Shown: positions 61,096 through 62,349, numbered from the stretch's first letter. The stretch is 64,000 nt of DNA from Salticus scenicus (GCA_963930645.1 OZ005654.1:41346686-41410685); one strand, 5' to 3'. Made by a program: numbers and translations. Notes: generated by a model not told the origin, from the sequence alone.

Positions 61096-62349
61096 TAATT
61101 GTTACAGATACAAAAAGAAAGATATACCTGATTTTGATCATCAAAATACTCTGAATATTTGAGATGATCAACAATAGAATTCCCCAAAACATGAATTAAA
61201 GCATTCTTTGTACAGGATAAGGCAGGCTTTTGCCAGATGAGATTCTTATTATGGTACAGAGCAAAACGAACATCTATAAAGAAAAAAAAAAGATATACTG
61301 TGAAATACCATTCAAGCGCCTCCTCAATCTTTAAAGAAAATCAGAATATACTTCGGATATGAGGCAGATAAGCAGTAAAAATATGCAAAAATGTAGAAAT
61401 TTATACATATTTTCCTGCTAAAATTAAGTGGCATAAAAAAGATTTTAAAACAAATCATATATAGATATTTTTTTTAAGCTGAAATGATTAAAAAAAAAAA
61501 AGAATTCCTTACAGTAAACTTTTGATTAACTGGTATTCAACTAATCAGAAAAATTTGAAAAACTCCCCCCCCCCCCTTCTTCTTACAATAAATTGTTTTA
61601 AATTGCTGCTATTTTGGTATGTCCAAAATAAAAACAAGAATTAATGAACATAAAAACGATATAAAAACTGGAAAAATTACTACTGCCAGTAGTAATTTTT
61701 CCAGATTTTTTTTTTTTTTTTTTTTTTATATTTCTTTTAGTATGTCCAAAATAAAAATAAAAACAAGAATTAACGAACATAAAAATGATATAAAAATTGG
61801 AAAAATTACGACTGCCCTAACTAAAAGAGGAAATCAAAATTAACTTCAATAACATTAAAATCTTTCAAATTATAAAAATCACAAATACCCCATATTCTGG
61901 GAAACAATAGAGATAATTACTACCCCTAATTCATGCAACGAAAACAATGTAGCGGGTTTAGACAGAATGTAGTGCCACCTTTTGGTGGAATCTACAAGTC
62001 AACGTTCACAACATCAAACACTCACTAAGAAGCAAGACTCAAGCACAGTAGTTGCCGTCAACGAGAGCAGAGCGCCCTGCAAAAAATATTCTGGCAAAGT
62101 ATGAGGTAAGTTAAAGGGTTTTTTGTATTAATTTCATTAGTTTTTTATTCTTTTAAAATGCAACATGTCAAATAATAATAAATAAAAAAAAACATACAAT
62201 TCAAATTTAATTACCATATACAATGCAACCATAAGCTGTTAAAAGTTCTTCAACTTTCTTCAGATCTTCTTTTTTATTCTTTTCAGAACGATAATATTGT
62301 CTTCTTACAGGGATATTCTTAAATAAATTTAGCACAGAAACAGTTGAAC
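8103..62349 (-). CDS. PMS1: DNA mismatch repair protein PMS1 (12 exons, 5' partial)
   Basis: PMS1 is a nuclear MutL homologue that heterodimerises with MLH1 and acts in the post-replicative mismatch-repair system. The coding join on the minus strand is 62349-62215, 61273-61128, 58817-58698, 53789-53646, 51673-50954, 46366-46153, 40723-40600, 35182-35015, 30251-30060, 19460-19339, 12954-12794, 8252-8103: 2396 nt, about 797 residues, all GT/AG introns and consistent phases. In order the product has the end of the GHKL ATPase and transducer fold (FKNIPVRRQYY, INNRPV, VDVNIEPNKTNV), a Ser/Lys-rich linker, an HMG box split over two exons, and a C-terminal MutL dimerisation region (RLTANGF, FYGISDLKELL, ECRPGK, HHKPFF). 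The HMG box separates PMS1 from PMS2, MLH1 and MLH3. The N-terminal ATPase exons (roughly 140 residues in relatives) are not in the window. Confidence 0.95.
8421..8455. repeat. Perfect 16-bp stem hairpin
   Basis: 'atgatttaaccatttt' (8421-8436) and its exact reverse complement (8440-8455) are separated by 3 bp. It sits 168 bp inside the last PMS1 intron, just outside the TA element at 8469. Confidence 0.8.
8469..10542. mobile_element. Large TA-flanked terminal-inverted-repeat element
   Basis: The left end 'cggtcattctctgaaaagtg' after TA (8467-8468) pairs with the right end 'cacttttcagagaattactc' before TA (10543-10544). Both arms carry 'agggaatgat' boxes (8652, 8667, 10155, 10354), so the inner arms are also inverted relatives. 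TA duplication suggests the Tc1/mariner/pogo group. No transposase frame survives. A second element (8890-10017) is nested in the middle. Confidence 0.65.
8890..10017. mobile_element. hAT-like element nested in the TA element
   Basis: Ends are mirror images: 'catatgcatacttgccaac' on the left and 'gttggcaagtatgcatatg' on the right. The palindromic octamer TATGCATA flanks both sides and could be an 8-bp target duplication (hAT style), leaving CTTGCCAAC termini. The interior contains G-rich blocks (9541, 9721) in two related sub-repeats about 170-180 bp apart. A third relative lies at 63740-64000. The open frames at 9483-9698 and 9821-10087 run through the termini and G-runs and are not genes. 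Confidence 0.6.
10560..10900 (-). repeat. Dispersed repeat family B, minus copy
   Basis: Reverse complement of the 48780-49000 copy. Matching landmarks are 'aaaatttgtggcaacttt', 'agttgcatcttgacataaat', and 'ggtatcattgtcatcc' (10588-10725). It ends at a poly(T) tract (10869-10893). Confidence 0.6.
10890..11090 (+). repeat. Dispersed repeat family C, copy 2
   Basis: Same orientation and order of blocks as 825-1060 (agaataaagta..., cacatttattatttaaat..., ttacttaaaaaattgc). Confidence 0.55.
11091..11500. other. PMS1 intron stretch with microsatellites
   Basis: Contains (AC)n then poly(A) at about 11301-11330, (AT)n at 11423-11439 and poly(T) at 11450-11468. No exon or transposon end recognised. 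Confidence 0.5.
11640..12085 (+). repeat. Dispersed repeat family E, copy 1
   Basis: Parallels 53140-53440 block for block: 'ttttcttttctttttctttc', then 'ttctggcaaaagcagaattt', then an inverted pair 'ggaggactattagg' / 'actaatagtcctctgt' enclosing about 150 bp. The inner pair looks like a small MITE carried inside the larger repeat. Long C, A and T runs (11759-11795, 11857-11872, 11926-11947) sit between conserved blocks. Confidence 0.6.
12086..12793. other. PMS1 intron stretch, nothing recognised
   Basis: AT-rich, with poly(A) at about 12625-12648 and poly(T) at 12724-12746. The 99-codon + strand frame at 12053-12352 shows no motif and starts inside repeat E, so it is not called. Confidence 0.5.
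12794..12954 (-). CDS. PMS1: PMS1 exon (MutL C-terminal domain)
   Basis: 161 bp, entering with 2 nt of a split Asp codon and leaving in phase 0 before GTATGA. Contains NVAFYGISDLKELL and SECRPGKIMLYLQ, both strongly PMS1-like. The acceptor is 'cttcttgattttag'. Confidence 0.93.
12955..14769. other. PMS1 intron stretch, no supported gene
   Basis: Several minus-strand frames of 62-96 codons (13254-14120) are open, but overlapping ones occur in two frames, none shows a domain, and no splice framework joins them. Poly(A) at 13122-13148; (TA)n at 14411-14420. Confidence 0.45.
14770..15870 (-). mobile_element. Gypsy-type LTR retrotransposon pol fragment (broken)
   Basis: Minus-strand remains of an RNase H-to-integrase segment. 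Fragments, in order: a piece at 15859-15491 with HHIKRSENV and an NPVDYEEIVKAQLTDLKLKD stretch typical of the pre-integrase linker; an integrase-core piece near 15130-15060 (YHPQANGMIEE); and a downstream piece 15003-14782 (KATVADLVYGTSLR). Stops and frameshifts separate them, and no LTRs were seen next to it, so it is a dead internal fragment. Confidence 0.75.
15885..16430 (+). mobile_element. LINE RNase H fragment (degraded)
   Basis: A second RNase H-bearing LINE remnant, abutting the Gypsy piece in opposite orientation. Its first part reads YAFIDGSSNETLEKG near 15920; after a stop the 16126-16425 frame contains QWIPVYVGIDENETTDAMEK, the degenerate form of the WIPSHVGI-NE-AD motif. Several catalytic positions have decayed (GNE has become DEN). 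The 3' Cys/His tail seen at 360-450 is absent. Confidence 0.7.
16490..18130 (+). repeat. Dispersed repeat family A, copy 2
   Basis: Collinear with 1160-2900 but lacking the piggyBac-like insertion; the site corresponding to the TTAA insertion is intact around 16810-16830. It also shares 'atgaaatgaatata' and 'gcataaaagcatgt'-like blocks with 55300-55340 (-). Its central part is locally duplicated (16925-17667). Confidence 0.65.
16925..17667 (+). repeat. Tandem duplication of about 370 bp inside repeat A
   Basis: Two adjacent copies (about 16925-17292 and 17293-17667) share 'ttttgaggttccttgaatat', 'ggctcatatgaggtc', 'caacaggggtgattg' and 'gagagatgaaatcctctc'. They differ by a few substitutions and by the length of the T run at their starts. 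Confidence 0.85.
18251..18922. mobile_element. hAT-like MITE cluster (CAGGGTTCCC ends)
   Basis: Left ends 'cagggtttccactcaa' (18251) and 'cagggttcccactcag' (18328) face right ends 'gagggaaccctta' (near 18640) and 'gtgggaaccctgg' (near 18910). The body 'ataaaattccctgactttt' ... 'ccaggttttccctgac' recurs within the cluster, and the inner segment 'gacataaaagacaaaatag' is present twice (18459, 18721). This suggests partial tandem duplication of one element. No clean 8-bp duplication was found at the outer borders. Confidence 0.6.
18923..19338. other. PMS1 intron stretch, nothing recognised
   Basis: AT-rich; poly(A) at about 19295-19317, close to the donor of the next exon. Confidence 0.5.
19339..19460 (-). 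CDS. PMS1: PMS1 exon (MutL C-terminal domain)
   Basis: 122 bp; enters with the last nucleotide of a split Ser codon and leaves after 1 nt of an Asp codon at GTATCT. It encodes NVGDEGMEILMKL and DDQRLTANGFNIKVTKG; the RLTANGF block is nearly invariant in PMS1. Acceptor 'tgttttttctag'. Confidence 0.93.
19461..19850. other. PMS1 intron stretch, nothing recognised
   Basis: AT-rich, with local repeats of 'ttattttcatattttaa' near 19540 and 'taaattgatga' near 19808-19855. Confidence 0.45.
19856..20390 (+). other. Unidentified moderately GC-rich segment
   Basis: Base composition rises compared with the flanks, and a 68-codon frame (19856-20062) opens the block. No domain was recognised in it. The following 300 bp ('gccaccggattcaaacgcta', 'ggtctcaaaatatgaaccgt') looks like old mobile DNA rather than an exon. 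No inverted termini were found. Confidence 0.3.
20520..21050 (+). repeat. Dispersed repeat family B, 5' part
   Basis: Parallels 48350-48760: 'aaactagtatgttgt', 'tcttttacaaattc', then 'cgttttaaaggtattgatg' followed by 'ttcttttgaaaaatactgat'. The region downstream (21051-21520) is AT-rich without recognised features. Confidence 0.5.
21530..22230 (+). repeat. Repeat family D with 293-300 bp tandem duplication
   Basis: Begins 'ctcgaaaaccgtagctggga', then two adjacent copies start at 21617 and 21910, each with 'ataataaccttctaatttct', 'aatatcagtcgcatcg', 'gaaagggaaaatttttgtaa' and 'aaacagcttatcaatcgga'. A third start ('caattagattttttaaaatt', 22210) is truncated. The main differences lie in the T and A runs. 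Confidence 0.85.
22231..23420. other. PMS1 intron stretch with one small hairpin
   Basis: An inverted pair 'cactcggggaaagac' (about 22750) and 'gtctttttccgagtg' (about 22788) forms an imperfect stem with a loop of about 25 bp. Otherwise AT-rich; poly(T) at 22471-22486. Confidence 0.5.
23425..23785 (-). mobile_element. tRNA-derived SINE-1, GC-rich
   Basis: On the minus strand the head reads 'ggtagcctggttggtaagag' (A box) and 'ttgcgggttcggtcctcgag' (B box). A body of about 280 bp follows, with markedly higher GC than the surroundings ('aggaccgaacccgc', 'ccccggaagtttaaggc' on the + strand). The overlapping frames on both strands (23298-23790) are by-products of the GC content. Arthropod SINEs with a 'gccgcggtagcctggttggt' head are common, but I assign no family name. 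Confidence 0.8.
24274..26185. repeat. Palindromic host element split by a pogo-like insertion
   Basis: The perfect 18-bp arms 'gttacatgtgaacaacac' (24280-24297) and 'gtgttgttcacatgtaac' (26162-26179) lie immediately outside the TA borders of the pogo-like transposon. Joined across it they would form one hairpin with a very short loop, so the transposon landed at the centre of a pre-existing palindrome. Confidence 0.75.
24301..26157 (-). mobile_element. pogo/Tigger-like DNA transposon with transposase remnant
   Basis: Terminal inverted repeats: 'cagtcaaaccccgatttagt' after TA (24299-24300), and 'atatcggagtttgactg' before TA (26158-26159). A degenerate 'ggcgttata' motif recurs inside both ends. 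The minus strand carries two pieces of a DDE transposase. 25993-25661 has YNMDESGSFYRL, with the first-Asp region and a poly-K/E stretch. 25504-25166 has LDNALCHKV then FQYLPPDCTGVLQSLD, the second-Asp region, and a Tigger-type C-terminal core. Frameshifts and stops separate them, so the copy is dead. No DNA-binding N-terminus was recognised. Confidence 0.85.
26240..26470 (+). mobile_element. Helitron-like 3' end, copy 2
   Basis: Ends 'agcgggcaaagcctgctagt' (26448-26467) and carries 'aaatcgctgccgaatgcagc' upstream. Both are shared with 5700-5875. Only the 3' portion is preserved. Confidence 0.55.
26990..27210. repeat. Short tandem 'gacccgaa..gacctgcaag' repeat
   Basis: About four degenerate units of roughly 45-50 bp containing 'gacccgaa' and 'acctgcaag', ending 'gtgggtcgggtcagatga'. 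Bases 26471-26989 before it are AT-rich, with poly(T) at 26958-26976. Confidence 0.55.
27211..27900. other. PMS1 intron stretch, nothing recognised
   Basis: AT-rich single-copy-looking DNA without open frames or transposon termini. Confidence 0.45.
27900..29890. repeat. Degenerate satellite array, about 140-bp period
   Basis: The anchor 'ccacttgaaaattt' recurs at roughly 27987, 28436, 28612, 28772, 28909, 29047, 29193, 29331, 29467, 29608 and 29752, so spacing is mostly 136-146 bp. Each unit continues with 'gataacttttgaaatactga', 'aaagttggacagtg' and 'gctgggcaacttgctc' variants, then 'ccattttatttccaagtgg'. Units are well diverged, so the array is old. A 302-bp hAT-like element interrupts the first part. 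Confidence 0.85.
28030..28331. mobile_element. hAT-like MITE with perfect 8-bp target duplication
   Basis: Starts 'caggggtgcagaaaatgt' and ends 'acatattctgcacccctg', near-perfect inverted termini. TATTACTC occurs directly on both sides (28022-28029 and 28332-28339). An 8-bp duplication with CAGGGG termini is diagnostic of hAT elements. The interior is AT-rich with no transposase. Confidence 0.9.
30060..30251 (-). CDS. PMS1: PMS1 exon (start of C-terminal domain)
   Basis: 192 bp, entering with one nucleotide of a split Arg codon and leaving after two nucleotides of a split Ser codon at GTAAAT. It encodes NYLAPGIWICSNEGKLHILN and LLETFQFESEHLEKPLYI; the LEKP motif and surrounding acidic residues match PMS1. 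Acceptor 'tcctttttag'. The in-frame Met near its start is internal. Confidence 0.94.
30252..31560. other. PMS1 intron stretch, mostly featureless
   Basis: AT-rich, with a small GC patch 'ccgccgccggaagccgaagc' at about 30463-30483 of unknown nature, poly(T) at 30975-30992 and (TA)n at 31547-31566. Confidence 0.45.
31566..31778. mobile_element. Tc1-like MITE inserted in a TA microsatellite
   Basis: The long inverted ends 'gtcggctgcaaaattattcg' (31567) and 'cgaataattttgcagccgac' (about 31757-31776) continue into a second inner pair, 'aaatccttgtcgaatcatgt' / 'acatgattcgacaaggattt', so nearly the whole element folds back on itself. (TA)n lies on both sides, consistent with TA target preference. 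Confidence 0.85.
31826..32718 (-). mobile_element. IS630/mariner-type element, internally deleted
   Basis: Inverted termini of about 55 bp ('cagggtgtttataaagtccc' and its mirror) lie between TA dinucleotides (31824-31825, 32719-32720). The minus-strand remnant starts with an N-terminal HTH-like piece (MHTPQEIAQILCWYIETKSI), jumps straight to the catalytic segment QQDGAPPHWG, continues GRWIGQGGPIP and then stops. After that TGA the frame goes on with RSPDITPLYFFLWG. The central third of the transposase is missing and a Trp codon has become TGA. Where relatives have a catalytic Asp in the 'PLDFFLWG' block, this copy reads Tyr. A 69-bp duplication lies near the right end (32499-32635). Confidence 0.88.
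32719..33540. other. PMS1 intron stretch, nothing recognised
   Basis: (GT)n at about 32776-32787, a G run at 32804-32815 and a small tandem 'aatgtacatagaaatgttca' at 33045-33090. No exon. Confidence 0.45.
33545..34560 (+). repeat. Family B-type repeat with internal 160-174 bp tandem array
   Basis: Four degenerate units, marked by 'cgtaaattcaaaataactta'-type boxes at 33747, 33907, 34080 and 34253, run into a tail. The tail has 'gacagacaccatacaaattt' and 'cctgaaaacatgtaaaaaag'-type sequence and ends near 'tatgatggggaact'. The tail order (acagacagaca, cgtgtaaa, 'cgaaaattttcacgatt') matches the ends of the copies at 48600-49140 and 55430-55710. Confidence 0.6.
34561..35014. other. PMS1 intron stretch, nothing recognised
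   Basis: Plain AT-rich DNA up to the donor of the next exon. Confidence 0.45.
35015..35182 (-). CDS. PMS1: PMS1 exon (basic linker after HMG box)
   Basis: 168 bp; enters with the last nucleotide of a split Gln codon, leaves with two nucleotides of a split Arg codon before GTAAAA. The peptide opens with a strongly basic KIKKKKMLSK, which could act as a nuclear localisation signal, then KMKPKLKDKIIDFNTEDVKE. This region is poorly conserved in the family; assignment rests on phase, splice sites and position between two clear PMS1 exons. Confidence 0.85.
35567..36764 (+). mobile_element. Solo LTR, 1198 bp, with 5-bp target duplication
   Basis: Begins TGTCGGCG and ends TTTTACA, with TACTA directly on both sides (35562-35566 and 36765-36769). 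The GC-rich start, the 'tataaggccgtgatg' TATA-like box near 35724 and AATAAA near 36708 fit U3/R/U5 architecture. It contains about 2.5 tandem units of roughly 118 bp built on 'gctggtcatttggcgaccgc' (36062-36320). No pol sequence lies beside it, so it is a recombination product of a full element. Orientation inferred from TATA and AATAAA. Confidence 0.8.
36062..36320 (+). repeat. 118-bp tandem units inside the solo LTR
   Basis: Successive 'ggtcatttggcgacc' boxes at about 36067, 36115, 36179, 36229 and 36296 alternate between 'gaccgcga' and 'gaccatgaag' contexts. Each unit therefore has two boxes. The TGGCGACC core resembles sequences often seen at primer-binding sites, but here it lies inside the LTR. 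Confidence 0.8.
36895..37145 (-). mobile_element. tRNA-derived SINE-2, minus copy
   Basis: On the minus strand, 'gccgagcagttctgcactca' and the B box 'ccgggttcgatctcagg' are followed by 'gtcagcatagcctttcagag' and a tail ending in a C-rich run. The 120-codon frame over it (36817-37179) is not a gene. Copies at 48035-48290 and 50095-50285. Confidence 0.72.
37370..37505. mobile_element. hAT-like MITE end fragment
   Basis: 'attccttttcaggttttccaggttgttagccaccctgat' blocks resemble the right part of the 18.3-18.9 kb MITEs ('ccaggttttccctgac ... aaccctgg'). A C run of about 14 bp starts at 37378. The left end is not identifiable. Confidence 0.4.
37506..38650. other. PMS1 intron stretch, nothing recognised
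   Basis: (TA)n at 37740-37762; otherwise AT-rich with no termini or frames of note. Confidence 0.45.
38654..38824. mobile_element. Tigger-type MITE, 171 bp
   Basis: TA-flanked inverted ends: 'caattgaatctcgttaacat' on the left and 'cattaacaaggttcgactg' on the right. The inner sequence repeats 'aacatgaa' boxes. Short TA-flanked elements with CAGTCGAACCTCGTTAA-like ends are pogo/Tigger derivatives. Confidence 0.72.
38827..40599. other. PMS1 intron stretch, nothing recognised
   Basis: AT-rich throughout; the minus frame 39293-39514 shows no motif. A slightly richer block at 39550-39680 is unassigned. Confidence 0.45.
40600..40723 (-). CDS. PMS1: PMS1 exon (second half of HMG box)
   Basis: 124 bp; completes the Val codon begun in the preceding exon and leaves with two nucleotides of a Gln codon at GTAAGT. 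The product AAQNPGFNNQQLAQLLSEKW plus SHLSVEEKAVYKNML is the helix 1 to helix 3 stretch of an HMG box, with the typical W and the xxLS..EK..Y pattern. HMG boxes bend DNA; in PMS1 the box lies between the ATPase and dimerisation domains. Without the splice the frame would stop directly at the donor (cagTAA). Confidence 0.94.
40724..41095. other. PMS1 intron stretch, nothing recognised
   Basis: AT-rich with no recognised feature. Confidence 0.4.
41100..42040. other. CpG- and GC-enriched block of unknown origin
   Basis: From about 41740 to 42010 the sequence is far richer in G, C and CpG than the intron around it ('ccgcaccccaaccggtaaac', 'gtgcgcgtgccatgcatgcg'). The preceding part has 'tataaaaagtatatactc' (41163) after 'tgttgccac', which could be an LTR promoter. 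No TG..CA borders with duplicated target were found. It may be old LTR DNA or an intronic regulatory region; I cannot decide. Confidence 0.35.
42041..43761. other. PMS1 intron stretch with microsatellites
   Basis: C run at 42332-42345, (CA)n plus poly(A) at 43165-43201, poly(A) at 43329-43347. The segment 43426-43759 is less AT-rich and looks like an older repeat: it resumes after the pogo-like element at 45226 ('ccctgatgccattgttgatt'). Confidence 0.45.
43762..45223 (+). mobile_element. pogo-like transposon with C-terminal transposase remnant
   Basis: Mirror-image ends 'gggtcaggtggggtaaaata' and 'tattttaccccacctgaccc' lie between TA dinucleotides (43760-43761, 45224-45225). The 'ggggtaaaata' box recurs inside, at about 44146 and 45011. 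+ strand frames at 44613-44930 contain VKVGKCVKVEFSGK and FPEKDISDVDALYIPNVLPE. I recognise this as the degraded C-terminal segment that follows the DDE core in some pogo/jerky-type transposases. The DDE core and DNA-binding part are gone. Confidence 0.75.
45226..46152. other. PMS1 intron stretch, nothing recognised
   Basis: Starts with the continuation of the older repeat interrupted by the pogo-like element, then plain AT-rich DNA to the exon donor. The frame 45426-45659 has no motif. Confidence 0.45.
46153..46366 (-). CDS. PMS1: PMS1 exon (linker and first part of HMG box)
   Basis: 214 bp, enters in phase 0 after 'tatttttataatag' and leaves after one nucleotide of a Val codon at GTAAAG. 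It starts PVKVLQPKTTTVLE, then a Ser-rich linker, then FERKLTAFDIFCRSNRLE, the beginning of the HMG box. The preceding exon ends EAWSRG...GGVFQ, and the joined product matches the conserved PMS1 pattern (WSRG ... PVK). The first 70 bp and acceptor are duplicated upstream at 46951-47020. Confidence 0.92.
46297..47604. repeat. 654-bp tandem duplication covering part of a PMS1 exon
   Basis: 46297-46950 and 46951-47604 are adjacent direct copies. I found no difference between them, including equal lengths of the (TA)n and T runs. Only 1-2 bp of microhomology ('ag') is at the junction. The outer boundary is followed by poly(A) (47605-47622). Confidence 0.95.
46951..47020 (-). pseudogene. PMS1: Duplicated 5' fragment of the PMS1 HMG exon
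   Basis: The copy keeps the splice acceptor (ctat.. at 47021-47025 on the + strand) and the first 70 nt of the exon, then breaks into intron sequence. Read from its acceptor in the normal phase, it gives 23 normal residues, then Ala-His and a TAA stop. No credible donor lies at the break. Inclusion would truncate the protein, so splicing must bypass it if the allele is functional. Confidence 0.85.
47623..48034. other. PMS1 intron stretch, nothing recognised
   Basis: AT-rich with no recognised feature. Confidence 0.4.
48035..48290 (+). mobile_element. tRNA-derived SINE-2, plus copy
   Basis: Head 'gagtagctgagaggttttgc' and B box 'ccaggttcgatctcagc', then 'gtcaacctggctgtttggag' and a tail with 'gaatacaagctaggacttct'. 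Same layout as 36895-37145 (-). Confidence 0.7.
48350..49140 (+). repeat. Dispersed repeat family B, fullest copy
   Basis: Starts 'actagtatgttgtggccacc', passes a GC-rich 'cccctcgaggggggactttc' (48657) and 'aaagcgggatgacaacgc' (48844), and ends 'gacagacagacattttctaa', 'caaaacgtgtaaatcc', then 'atagaagaaagtaaaa'. Other copies preserve different parts: 10560-10900 (-), 20520-21050, 33545-34560, 55430-55710. The AAGTAAAA-type 3' end and variable 5' truncation would suit a retroelement, but no coding sequence is left. Confidence 0.6.
49582..50415. mobile_element. hAT-like MITE copy interrupted by SINE-2
   Basis: Left end 'cagggttaccattctgtttc' and right portion 'ctgacctatgagaacctta' correspond to the ends of the 18.25-18.92 kb family. 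The body shares 'aaaaataaaatt' and 'catttttataaaattct'. A SINE-2 fragment (50095-50285, minus) and long A and G runs (49892-49921, 50161-50180) separate the halves. Confidence 0.6.
50095..50285 (-). mobile_element. SINE-2 3' fragment
   Basis: Mirrors 36920-37075: 'gggattaagccaattatc', 'ttcatgtgagtttcagaaaa', 'ggaaaactctgaacggctag'. The tRNA-like head is missing. Confidence 0.65.
50416..50953. other. PMS1 intron stretch, nothing recognised
   Basis: (TA)n-(TG)n at about 50551-50571 and poly(A) at 50722-50739. Confidence 0.45.
50954..51673 (-). CDS. PMS1: PMS1 long linker exon
   Basis: 720 bp, 240 codons, phase 0 at both ends (acceptor 'aatcatctgtacag', donor GTAATT). It opens with EEILNQFSETLKTFYSANI, the last helix of the transducer domain, continues as a Ser/Asn/Lys-rich linker with a basic cluster KEPSKKKLKTS (possible nuclear signal), and closes with GEAWSRG and GGVFQ. 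Length and low complexity match the long, poorly conserved middle exon known from vertebrate PMS1. The in-frame Met at 51502 is internal; the frame is open to the acceptor. Confidence 0.92.
51674..52740. other. PMS1 intron stretch, possible old repeat
   Basis: 51674-51900 is plain AT-rich. 51900-52740 is slightly more complex, with 'cattcaaccaaatcaatat' and 'ctacattt'-like stretches, but no defined ends or domain. The frames 52242-52466 and 52536-52721 carry no motif. Confidence 0.4.
52768..52850. repeat. 27-bp tandem repeat, three units
   Basis: 'gggactaatgtgaaagttgt' plus 'acctgac' recurs three times with few changes, spaced 27-28 bp. Confidence 0.9.
52950..53440 (+). repeat. Dispersed repeat family E, copy 2
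   Basis: Collinear with 11640-12085. The inner inverted pair is clearer here: 'ggacggaggactattag' (53243) and 'ctaataggccctcagtcc' (about 53412-53429), a MITE-like unit of about 190 bp. Confidence 0.6.
53646..53789 (-). CDS. PMS1: PMS1 exon (MutL transducer domain)
   Basis: 144 bp, 48 codons, phase 0 both sides. It begins LIKEYYNKAI, continues RYPICFISFTIPLKEVDVNI and ends EPNKTNVMLNHS. The VDVN(I/V)xPxKxxV segment is the hallmark MutL-family motif of the second domain. The 3' end flows directly into EEILNQF of the next exon. Confidence 0.95.
53790..54225. other. PMS1 intron stretch, nothing recognised
   Basis: AT-rich; ends in a G run of about 18 bp (54203-54220). Confidence 0.45.
54230..54560. 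repeat. Dispersed repeat family F, copy 1
   Basis: Shares 'tttcaaattatttaacagtg'-type and 'gaagaaactgc' blocks with 62670-62940 in the same order ('cacattttggtgagcag', 'cactaagatggaattttg'). The left edge 'tgactagcagactttaccca' is, on the minus strand, a CTGCTAGT-type end like the Helitron-like copies. The 80-codon frame 54322-54564 is not a gene. Confidence 0.5.
54560..54690 (+). mobile_element. SINE-3, truncated copy
   Basis: Begins inside the tRNA-like head at the B box 'gggttcaaatcccgactctg', then 'ggtattttcacatacttggt' and 'gaactttcaggattaatgaa'. The complete relative follows at 54700-54985. Confidence 0.7.
54700..54985 (+). mobile_element. SINE-3, complete copy
   Basis: Leader 'gtgagaaatgcctagttggt', A-box-like 'gggtagctcaatggtttgag', B box 'cgggttcgattctcaac', body 'aaaaaaatcagcctttgtct', tail 'gaataaatttctaaatta'. 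The leader upstream of the tRNA-like part is also present next to the minus copy at 7530-7590. Confidence 0.78.
55000..55430 (-). repeat. Dispersed repeat family A, minus copy
   Basis: Reverse complement of blocks in 16490-16860 and 1290-1470, for example 'gtttgtgtacagggacaccc' and 'gtaaagcacttcc' (reverse). It runs directly into repeat B at about 55440. Confidence 0.65.
55440..55710 (+). repeat. Dispersed repeat family B, 3' part
   Basis: 'gacagacacacacacagacc', 'cctcaaaacgtgtaaatata' and the end 'gggtaagagaaagtaaaa' match the 3' parts of other family B copies. Confidence 0.65.
55777..56438. mobile_element. Tigger-type non-autonomous element
   Basis: TA-flanked ends 'cagtagagagccagaaatcc' (after TA 55775-55776) and 'atttttgactctctactg' (before TA 56439-56440). 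Further inside, the left 'aaatccgcc' boxes pair with 'ggccccgaaatctgccaa' on the right. No transposase frame in 662 bp. Confidence 0.75.
56840..57140. repeat. Degenerate 24-bp tandem repeat in a GC-raised segment
   Basis: 'gatttggtgacaaaacttgc'-like units recur about four times between 56909 and 57008. A hairpin-like 'gggggctattgggctacagccccc' lies at 56860-56883. Coding is not supported: the two overlapping minus frames here are both motif-free. Confidence 0.5.
57141..57835. other. PMS1 intron stretch, nothing recognised
   Basis: AT-rich with no recognised feature apart from a C-rich 'caccacccaccatttccacc' near 57525. Confidence 0.4.
57840..57955. mobile_element. Tigger-like terminus fragment
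   Basis: 'ctggaaaattctgataaccg' and 'gattgtcggataatagggtc' followed by 'ctgtag' resemble the right ends of Tigger-type elements seen at 7785-7849. No partner end was identified. Confidence 0.35.
58025..58395. repeat. Tandem duplication, about 184-bp period
   Basis: 'taatgctgataatttc', 'tttttaaaatgtttctagtt'-type, and 'tttctggtttcagag' followed by 'aaatgtttttgttt' occur twice, at about 58044 and 58228. The copies differ by several substitutions and by the length of an (AT)n run. Confidence 0.85.
58698..58817 (-). CDS. PMS1: PMS1 exon (ATPase/transducer junction)
   Basis: 120 bp, 40 codons, phase 0 both sides (acceptor 'ttttttgcag', donor GTATCA). It encodes RKFEMFLPVPEAP at the start and CITAINNRPVRLKALDK at the end. 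INNRPV corresponds to the conserved MutL 'NGRPV/NSRPV' motif, and the exon fills exactly the gap expected between the two neighbouring exons. The sequence just before the motif (KCITA) is unusual for the family, which has hydrophobic Phe/Ile there. The minus frame is short and was found by homology and splice sites. Confidence 0.9.
58818..59640. other. PMS1 intron stretch, nothing recognised
   Basis: AT-rich. The + frame 58744-59037 is antisense to the exon and intron and is rejected. Confidence 0.45.
59690..59845. repeat. About 65-bp tandem repeat, 2.5 units
   Basis: 'gtgcagacaaagactgt' and 'cgaaagttg' recur at about 59728, 59788 and 59826, separated by T runs. The + frame over it is an artefact of the repeat. 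Confidence 0.75.
59846..61127. other. PMS1 intron stretch with long homopolymer and (TA)n
   Basis: Poly(A) at 60471-60501 (about 30 bp), (TA)n at 61035-61092 ending close to the donor of the next exon (36 bp from it). Confidence 0.5.
61128..61273 (-). CDS. PMS1: PMS1 exon (ATPase domain, late part)
   Basis: 146 bp; completes a split Asp codon and leaves in phase 0 at GTATAT. It encodes VRFALYHNKNLIWQKPALSC then KNALIHVLGNSIVDHL. The 'HNKxxIWQK' and 'VLG' blocks are distinctive for PMS1. Acceptor 'ttttttttctttatag'. Confidence 0.95.
61511..61600. mobile_element. Tigger-like left terminus
   Basis: 'cagtaaacttttgattaact' after TA, then 'attcaactaatcagaaaaat', similar to 'cagtagagtc..gattatc' ends elsewhere; only one end seen. 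A C run at 61565-61577 follows. Confidence 0.35.
61612..61850 (+). mobile_element. Duplicated GIY-YIG-like fragment (Penelope-type?)
   Basis: Two direct copies of about 70 bp (near 61618 and 61741) encode SKIKTRINEHKNDIKTGKIT and a near-identical version. KTRIxEHKxxIK is reminiscent of the GIY-YIG endonuclease of Penelope-like retroelements; this is inference from a short motif. Between them 'actggaaaaattactactgc' mirrors 'gccagtagtaatttttccag', a hairpin, followed by a T run. Confidence 0.4.
61851..62214. other. PMS1 intron stretch, nothing recognised
   Basis: A slightly richer segment (61930-62100) of unknown origin, then AT-rich DNA. Confidence 0.4.
62215..62349 (-). CDS. PMS1: PMS1 exon (ATPase domain), most 5' exon in window
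   Basis: 135 bp; enters with two nucleotides of a split Gly codon and leaves after one nucleotide of an Asp codon at GTAATT. It encodes STVSVLNLFKNIPVRRQYY followed by KKVEELLTAYGCIVY. 'LFxNxPVR(R/K)' is the conserved MutL motif downstream of the ATP-binding loops. The acceptor 'tttaatcttag' shows that at least one more exon precedes it. Confidence 0.95.
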
